From: Bacteroidales bacterium
GTDB lineage: Bacteria > Bacteroidota > Bacteroidia > Bacteroidales > F082
DNA: 8,293 bases
Assembly: GCA_017508895.1 (NCBI GenBank)
Contig: JAFWRA010000169.1
Location: 1 to 8,293, forward strand
Reading direction: 5' to 3'
In this document: positions 5,350 through 8,293 of the stretch, piece after piece
Position numbering within the stretch: position 1 is the stretch's first letter
Layout: every line of letters begins with the position of its first letter
Translations under genes and position numbers: made by a program
The notes under the pieces: model-generated
The model's input: the letters and a program-made list of their open reading frames with translations, nothing else
Databases searched by the model: none
Told to the model about the DNA's origin: nothing

Positions 5350-6567
5350 ATGATTCTTGAATTTTGTGCCACCAATTTTCTGTCGATTAAGGACGAGCTG
5401 AAGCTGTCCTTTGTTGCCACACCCCTCAAGGAGTCTTTCACCGAGCCAAACGATTTGTTTGAACTCGCCGACACCGATATTTCCCTGGTTAGGACTGCCG
5501 TTATCTATGGAGCCAATGCATCAGGCAAATCCAACGTGCTTAAAGCCTTTGCGTTCTACAAGCGTTTCATTACCGACTCGTTCAAGGATAGTCAGGTTGG
5601 TGAATCAATCGACGTGGAGAACTTCCGCCTGAATGCCACTACAATCGATGAGCCTACAGCACTGGAGGCCACCTTTACCGATGGCGAATACATCTATCGT
5701 TATGGTTTCGAGGTGGACAGCAAATCGGTGAAGGAGGAATGGCTCTACAGGCGTGTCTGCAAAAAACGGGCAAAGGAAGTGGAAGTGTTCTACCGCGAAG
5801 GCGACACCACTACGGTACACCCCAAGAATCAACTGCTGCTGGAACTGGTTGGAAAAAAGATGGTGCGCAGCAACGCCCTGCTGCTTTCAACCGCCGCCCA
5901 GTTCAACGAAACTATTGCCGTCAGTGTGCTTCATTGGCTTGGCGATACACAGGTGCTTTTCTGCTCCGAGGATGAAGCCCTTTGGCAAAACGCCATCAAG
6001 CACCTCGACGACGAAACCCTCCGCGAACGCATCACGTCGTTTGCCAGGTATGCTGACCTTGGCATAGAAAATATTACAAAGCTCGACAACCGTATTGTCA
6101 GTTCCCATCGCCAGTATGACGACGAAGGCCGTGAGGTGAACAATGTTTCTTTCGCCTTCAACCATAATGAGTCGGAAGGCACCATAAAATATTTCTCACT
6201 GGCATATCCCATCATCGATGCGTTGGATAACGGCAAGCGCGTGGTAATCGATGAGCTTGATTCAAAGCTCCATCCCTTGCTCGTCAAGAAAATCATCGCT
6301 CTGTTCAACGATGCCCAAACGAATCCCAAAGGAGCCCAGCTGCTGTTTACGGCTCACGACACTTACCTGCTCAGTGCCGGACTTTTCCGCAGGGATCAGG
6401 TCTGGTTTACCCAAAAGGACAGTTTCGGGGCTACAGAGCTTTACTCCTTGGTAGAATACAAGGTGCGTAGCACTTCGCCCTTCGAAAAGGATTATCTTTT
6501 AGGCAAGTATGGTGCAACGCCCCTTATTGGTGAAATGGAATCCATCTTTAATTCCTCCAGGCAATGA
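5350..6567 (+). CDS. AAA15-family ATPase (COG1106), RloA/AbiLi-like defence subunit
   Basis: A 405-aa ATPase of the SMC/OLD-like group. It begins MILEFCATNFLSIKDE, the typical family N-terminus. Walker A is GANASGKS at 54-61; an ABC-signature-like SEGTIKYFSL lies at 275-284; Walker B is VVIDELD at 298-304, and the switch histidine is H336 in LLFTAHDT. The C-terminus has YLLGKYGATPLIGEM (382-396), a hallmark of RloA/AbiLi proteins. The open frame extends 98 codons further upstream, but that part is antisense to the TPR regulator gene and its promoter, so the ATG at 5350, 25 nt from a predicted transcription start, is preferred. Its stop overlaps the rloB start by ATGA. By analogy with RloA-RloB and AbiL, it probably senses phage infection and controls the partner effector; this is inferred. 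Confidence 0.9.
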   Translation: MILEFCATNFLSIKDELKLSFVATPLKESFTEPNDLFELADTDISLVRTAVIYGANASGKSNVLKAFAFYKRFITDSFKDSQVGESIDVENFRLNATTIDEPTALEATFTDGEYIYRYGFEVDSKSVKEEWLYRRVCKKRAKEVEVFYREGDTTTVHPKNQLLLELVGKKMVRSNALLLSTAAQFNETIAVSVLHWLGDTQVLFCSEDEALWQNAIKHLDDETLRERITSFARYADLGIENITKLDNRIVSSHRQYDDEGREVNNVSFAFNHNESEGTIKYFSLAYPIIDALDNGKRVVIDELDSKLHPLLVKKIIALFNDAQTNPKGAQLLFTAHDTYLLSAGLFRRDQVWFTQKDSFGATELYSLVEYKVRSTSPFEKDYLLGKYGATPLIGEMESIFNSSRQ

Positions 6568-7190
6568 GTAAGAAGCAAAAGAAAGACCATCGTAAATCCA
6601 ATCTGTCACGTCGGATGGGCGTGAGGGTGATCAAGCAATCCTTCCTCATTGTTTGCGAAGGGGAGAACACCGAACCTGACTATTTCAAGGCGTTCCGCAT
6701 GACCGCGGCAACCATCAAGACTGTCGGTCAAGGAATGAACACAGTGTCGCTGGTCAACAAAGCCATCAGCATTCGTGAGGCCGAAAAAGCAAAAAAGCAT
6801 TCCTATGATCAATGTTGGGTAGTGTTCGATAAAGACGACTATTCTGACAACGACTTCAATCAAGCCATTCTATTGGCCAAAAACAACGGCTTTCGGGTGG
6901 CATATAGCAACCAAGCCTTTGATTATTGGTTCCTCCTGCATTTCAATAGGTACACGGGTGCCATTCACCGCAACCAATATCCCGATATGCTGTCAAAGCT
7001 GATAGAGATGCCTTATAGTAAAATAAAAGGTTTTGGTGCATTGATGTATCGAATTCTTCTAAGCCGTCAGCGACAAGCCATCGACAATGCCGATGCAATA
7101 CTGGCAGAAATCTCCCATGGGAACCCTGCCCAAGAAGAATCTTCCACAACAGTCCAAAAACTGGTTGTTGAGCTTAACAAATACCTCTAA
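6564..7190 (+). CDS. rloB: RloB-family protein, probable abortive-infection effector
   Basis: A 208-aa protein with a basic N-terminus (KKQKKDHRKSN, then LSRR), the strand FLIVCEGENTEPDYF at 27-41, WVVFDKDDYSD at 85-95, and SNQAFDYWFLLHF at 115-127. These are the recognisable RloB blocks. The glutamate of CEGE followed by the DxD of FDKDD fits a TOPRIM-like metal-binding site, suggesting nuclease-type chemistry, but activity cannot be read from sequence. In the third block Asp120 stands where Glu is, to my memory, usual (FE.W). The start overlaps the ATPase stop by four bases (ATGA), implying translational coupling and fixed stoichiometry. Family and context point to the RloA-RloB / AbiLi-AbiLii type of anti-phage system. 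The length is normal and both genes look intact. Confidence 0.9.
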   Translation: MSKKQKKDHRKSNLSRRMGVRVIKQSFLIVCEGENTEPDYFKAFRMTAATIKTVGQGMNTVSLVNKAISIREAEKAKKHSYDQCWVVFDKDDYSDNDFNQAILLAKNNGFRVAYSNQAFDYWFLLHFNRYTGAIHRNQYPDMLSKLIEMPYSKIKGFGALMYRILLSRQRQAIDNADAILAEISHGNPAQEESSTTVQKLVVELNKYL

Positions 7191-7210
7191 CCATCAATCC
7201 ATCGTTTTCC

Positions 7211-7286
7211 AGTTATCTTTCCAAAACTCGAAAGAAAACTACCGAATTTGTAAAATTTTTGCAAATTCACGAGTTATCTTTCCAAA
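7211..7286. repeat. 15-nt direct repeats enclosing a palindrome, downstream of rloB
   Basis: agttatctttccaaa occurs at 7211-7225 and 7272-7286. Between them, at 7244-7268, lies a 25-nt palindrome (gaatttg ... caaattc outer arms, aaaa/tttt inner arms, one T-G wobble, single central T). The palindrome contains the right copy of the 15-nt repeat found upstream of the operon. No U-run follows it, so it is a poor intrinsic terminator. Confidence 0.55.
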
Positions 7287-7310
7287 TTCTGGATTTTGAC
7301 TTGTAGCCAG

Positions 7311-7348
7311 TCCCCCTCTCTGAGGGTATGGCCGCAGACCAGGGGAGT
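7311..7348. repeat. Degenerate C-rich palindromic repeat next to truncated gene
   Basis: tccccctctctgagggtatg followed by gccgcagaccaggggagt is a mutated copy of the C-rich repeat. The first stem is reduced to about ccctc/gaggg, and the second hairpin has lost its perfect ggcc arms. It carries the TGA (7321-7323) that closes the frame of the following gene remnant. Confidence 0.7.
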
Positions 7349-7356
7349 GTGATGCT

Positions 7357-7716
7357 GTGCCCATTCCCTCCGAAGCCATCGACATGCTCCGTAAAAAGAA
7401 TCTGGTCGAAGGTCGCAAACCCAATGTCTTTGTGGCGAAAGATATTGCCAAAGACACAGACCATAAGGTTGAGTATTCCCAACATAAAGGCCTCAACGAT
7501 CAGCAATGCGAAGCACTTTTGTTGCAAGCATTGGCAGACCATGACTCGTTGACGAAGCAAGAAATCTCCAAGCTTTTATGGAACATTCTTTCCGACCAAT
7601 TGAATGACAAGCAGAAGGAAACCAAGATAAACAACATCCTGCGCAAACTAAAGGCAAAAGGTAAAATCATCAATAAAAGTTCTGGAAAACAATCCTCTTG
7701 GTTTATAGTTCGATGA
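7357..7716 (+). pseudogene. 5'-truncated COG2865/AlbA_2-type protein, C-terminal winged-helix remnant
   Basis: An open frame of 119 codons starts only with GTG (V/M-PIPSEAIDMLRKKNLVEGR) and is closed upstream by a TGA inside a repeat copy. The sequence matches the C-terminal end of COG2865-type proteins (AlbA_2 DNA-binding domain plus ATP-binding domain; about 450-550 aa when complete). The block PIPSEAIDMLRKKNLVEGRK is followed by DQQCEALLLQALADHDSLTK, QEISKLLWNILSDQLNDKQK and a final winged-helix-like KINNILRKLKAKGKI ... SSWFIVR. The AlbA_2 and ATP-binding parts are missing, with the break exactly at the C-rich repeat, so this is best read as a remnant after deletion or rearrangement. It could still be translated as a small winged-helix protein from GTG 7357 or the ATG at 7384. 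The family call is from memory of the pattern. Confidence 0.65.
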
Positions 7717-7732
7717 AGTCTTTTTGCGTGTA

Positions 7733-7843
7733 AATTTACAAGCAATTTAATCCAATTTACATACAAGGATGTTTTACATCATTGGTTTTCAGTATATTGA
7801 AAAATAGAATTTACAAGCAAATACACACAAAGTTGCATACAAG
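7733..7843. repeat. Two imperfect copies of a ~36-nt unit
   Basis: aatttacaagcaa occurs at 7733-7745 and 7808-7820, and catacaag follows at nearly the same distance in both cases (7760-7767 and 7836-7843). The middle parts are diverged. This looks like an old duplication with a period of about 75 nt. Confidence 0.45.
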
Positions 7844-7930
7844 CCCTGTCTTATATTCAAGAAATTAAGACCAAAACATAAGACGAGGATTGAGATAAAC
7901 ATTCCATACATACCTTTTATGGCTAATCTT

Positions 7931-8003
7931 ATTTTCACGCGAATCTACCTTGGAGTTCAAGTTATTAACATTCAATAACTTCCAATTTTCACGCGAATCT
8001 ACC
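7931..8003. repeat. 19-nt direct repeats flanking a hairpin
   Basis: attttcacgcgaatctacc is repeated exactly at 7931-7949 and 7985-8003. The 35-nt spacer is a hairpin: an 8-bp stem aagttatt/aataactt (7959-7966, 7974-7981) with a 7-nt loop. Alternatively, outer arms ttgga/tccaa (7950-7954, 7981-7985) and inner arms agttatt/aataact form a bulged 12-bp stem filling the whole spacer. Only two repeats are present. Confidence 0.7.
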
Positions 8004-8048
8004 ACGTCCAAAAACACTAATAAATGCAGCAGTGAAGAAGTTTCTATT

Positions 8049-8083
8049 TCGTTAGCACGTTAGCACGATAGCACGTATAACGA
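8049..8083. repeat. TCGTTA...TAACGA repeat, copy 2, with 8-nt tandem units
   Basis: Starts tcgttagcacgt and ends ataacga like the element at 2629-2655, but is expanded inside by tandem 8-mers: gttagcac (8051-8058), gttagcac (8059-8066), gatagcac (8067-8074). The ends tcgtta/taacga are inverted. Confidence 0.6.
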
Positions 8084-8091
8084 AAGCCCTC

Positions 8092-8112
8092 ATTGCGGAC
8101 TCGATCCGCAAT
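8092..8112. repeat. Hairpin with perfect 8-bp stem
   Basis: attgcgga and tccgcaat form a perfect inverted repeat around a 5-nt loop (ctcga). It is not followed by a T-run on the plus strand, and no adjacent complete gene needs a terminator. Placed between two microrepeat arrays, it is more likely an interspersed REP-like palindrome. Confidence 0.6.
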
Positions 8113-8114
8113 CT

Positions 8115-8149
8115 CTAACTCCTAACTGCTAACTCCAAACTGCAAACTC
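8115..8149. repeat. 7-nt tandem array, five units
   Basis: Five 7-mers follow one another without gaps: ctaactc, ctaactg, ctaactc, caaactg, caaactc. Position 2 (t or a) and position 7 (c or g) vary. It lies directly after the 8-bp-stem hairpin. Confidence 0.75.
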
Positions 8150-8171
8150 CTTCCTTCCCATCCCCGCCAAG

Positions 8172-8246
8172 GTGTTCCGACCACCGTCGAAGCCCTTGTA
8201 CTGTGTGCGGCAGTGCAACGGTCGCTATCATTCCGCGTCGGAACAC
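8172..8246. other. GC-rich unidentified segment bounded by a 9-bp inverted repeat
   Basis: gtgttccga (8172-8180) and tcggaacac (8238-8246) are exact inverted repeats, and gtgttccg recurs at 8262-8269. Shorter inner pairs (accgt/acggt, actg/cagt) would allow a branched RNA-like fold. The plus strand is also open from 8133 to the window edge in the frame containing VFRPPSKPLYC, with GTG 8172 as the only early start, and one minus frame is open too. I cannot tell whether this is a gene end, a structured RNA or an interspersed repeat. Confidence 0.35.
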
Positions 8247-8293
8247 GGTTCGTACCTCTCTGTGTTCCGCCGCTCCATTAACGCGCCCAGCAT

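Larger units (their letters stand above)
7717..8048. other. Gene-free AT-rich stretch with nested repeats
   Basis: No convincing coding frame, tRNA or consensus TAnnTTTG promoter is seen here. The stretch is AT-rich and contains gtaaatttac, a perfect 10-nt palindrome (7730-7739), two related units near 7733 and 7808, a gtcttat/ataagac inverted pair (7848-7854 and 7878-7884), and the 19-nt direct repeat with hairpin at 7931-8003. It may be decayed DNA or a regulatory or recombination site. Confidence 0.6.

Noticed and set aside
7244..7268. Intrinsic terminator of the RloAB operon
   Set aside because: The stem is almost all A/T and no U-run follows, so stability is poor; kept as a palindromic repeat instead.
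7931..8003. Possible CRISPR array
   Set aside because: There are only two 19-nt repeats, shorter than usual, and the single spacer is itself a palindrome; no cas genes are in the window.
8227..8293. Minus-strand 21-codon frame starting at the ATG at the window edge
   Set aside because: It is too short, has a stop after 21 codons and no family signal; other frames in the same segment are equally open.

Overview
The window looks like chromosomal DNA from a member of the Bacteroidota, most likely the order Bacteroidales. The reasons are promoters with the TAnnTTTG -7 box, the absence of purine-rich Shine-Dalgarno sequences, many short MKK-type lipoprotein and Sec signal peptides, a PorT-like outer-membrane barrel, a membrane-anchored TPR regulator with a C-terminal helix-turn-helix, and abundant interspersed palindromic repeats. 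No species can be named from the sequence alone.

Left part (1-5119, all on the minus strand). A membrane-anchored TPR/helix-turn-helix regulator (5119-3290) is followed by a run of exported proteins: a 162-aa lipoprotein, a 223-aa lipoprotein, a 211-aa outer-membrane barrel, a 270-aa lipoprotein and a Sec-exported protein cut by the window edge. The only good promoter seen for this run lies just upstream of the 162-aa gene, so the five genes probably form one cell-envelope operon. The regulator may act on it, but that is inference from position.

Middle part (5120-7310, plus strand). A short divergent intergenic region leads into a two-gene operon with an ATGA stop/start overlap. It encodes a COG1106/AAA15-type ATPase and an RloB-family protein, matching the RloA-RloB / AbiLi-AbiLii type of phage-defence (abortive infection) pair. 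A 15-nt identical sequence occurs just upstream and just downstream of this operon.

Right part (7311-8293). A degenerate copy of an interspersed repeat abuts a 5'-truncated gene remnant, the C-terminal winged-helix end of a COG2865-type ATP-binding/AlbA_2 protein. Then comes an AT-rich gene-free stretch of about 330 nt with nested direct and inverted repeats, an 8-bp and a 7-bp microrepeat array, a strong hairpin, and GC-rich DNA of unknown identity running off the edge.

The most unusual signal is the behaviour of two palindromic repeat families. Copies lie between genes, but four (plus a half copy) lie inside the regulator gene, in frame, where they encode extra peptide segments. Two C-rich copies sit back to back just after the lipobox in two different reading frames, and two CTGTA-type palindromes sit within the periplasmic TPR region. 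This resembles the coding-sequence-tolerated palindromic elements known from Rickettsia.
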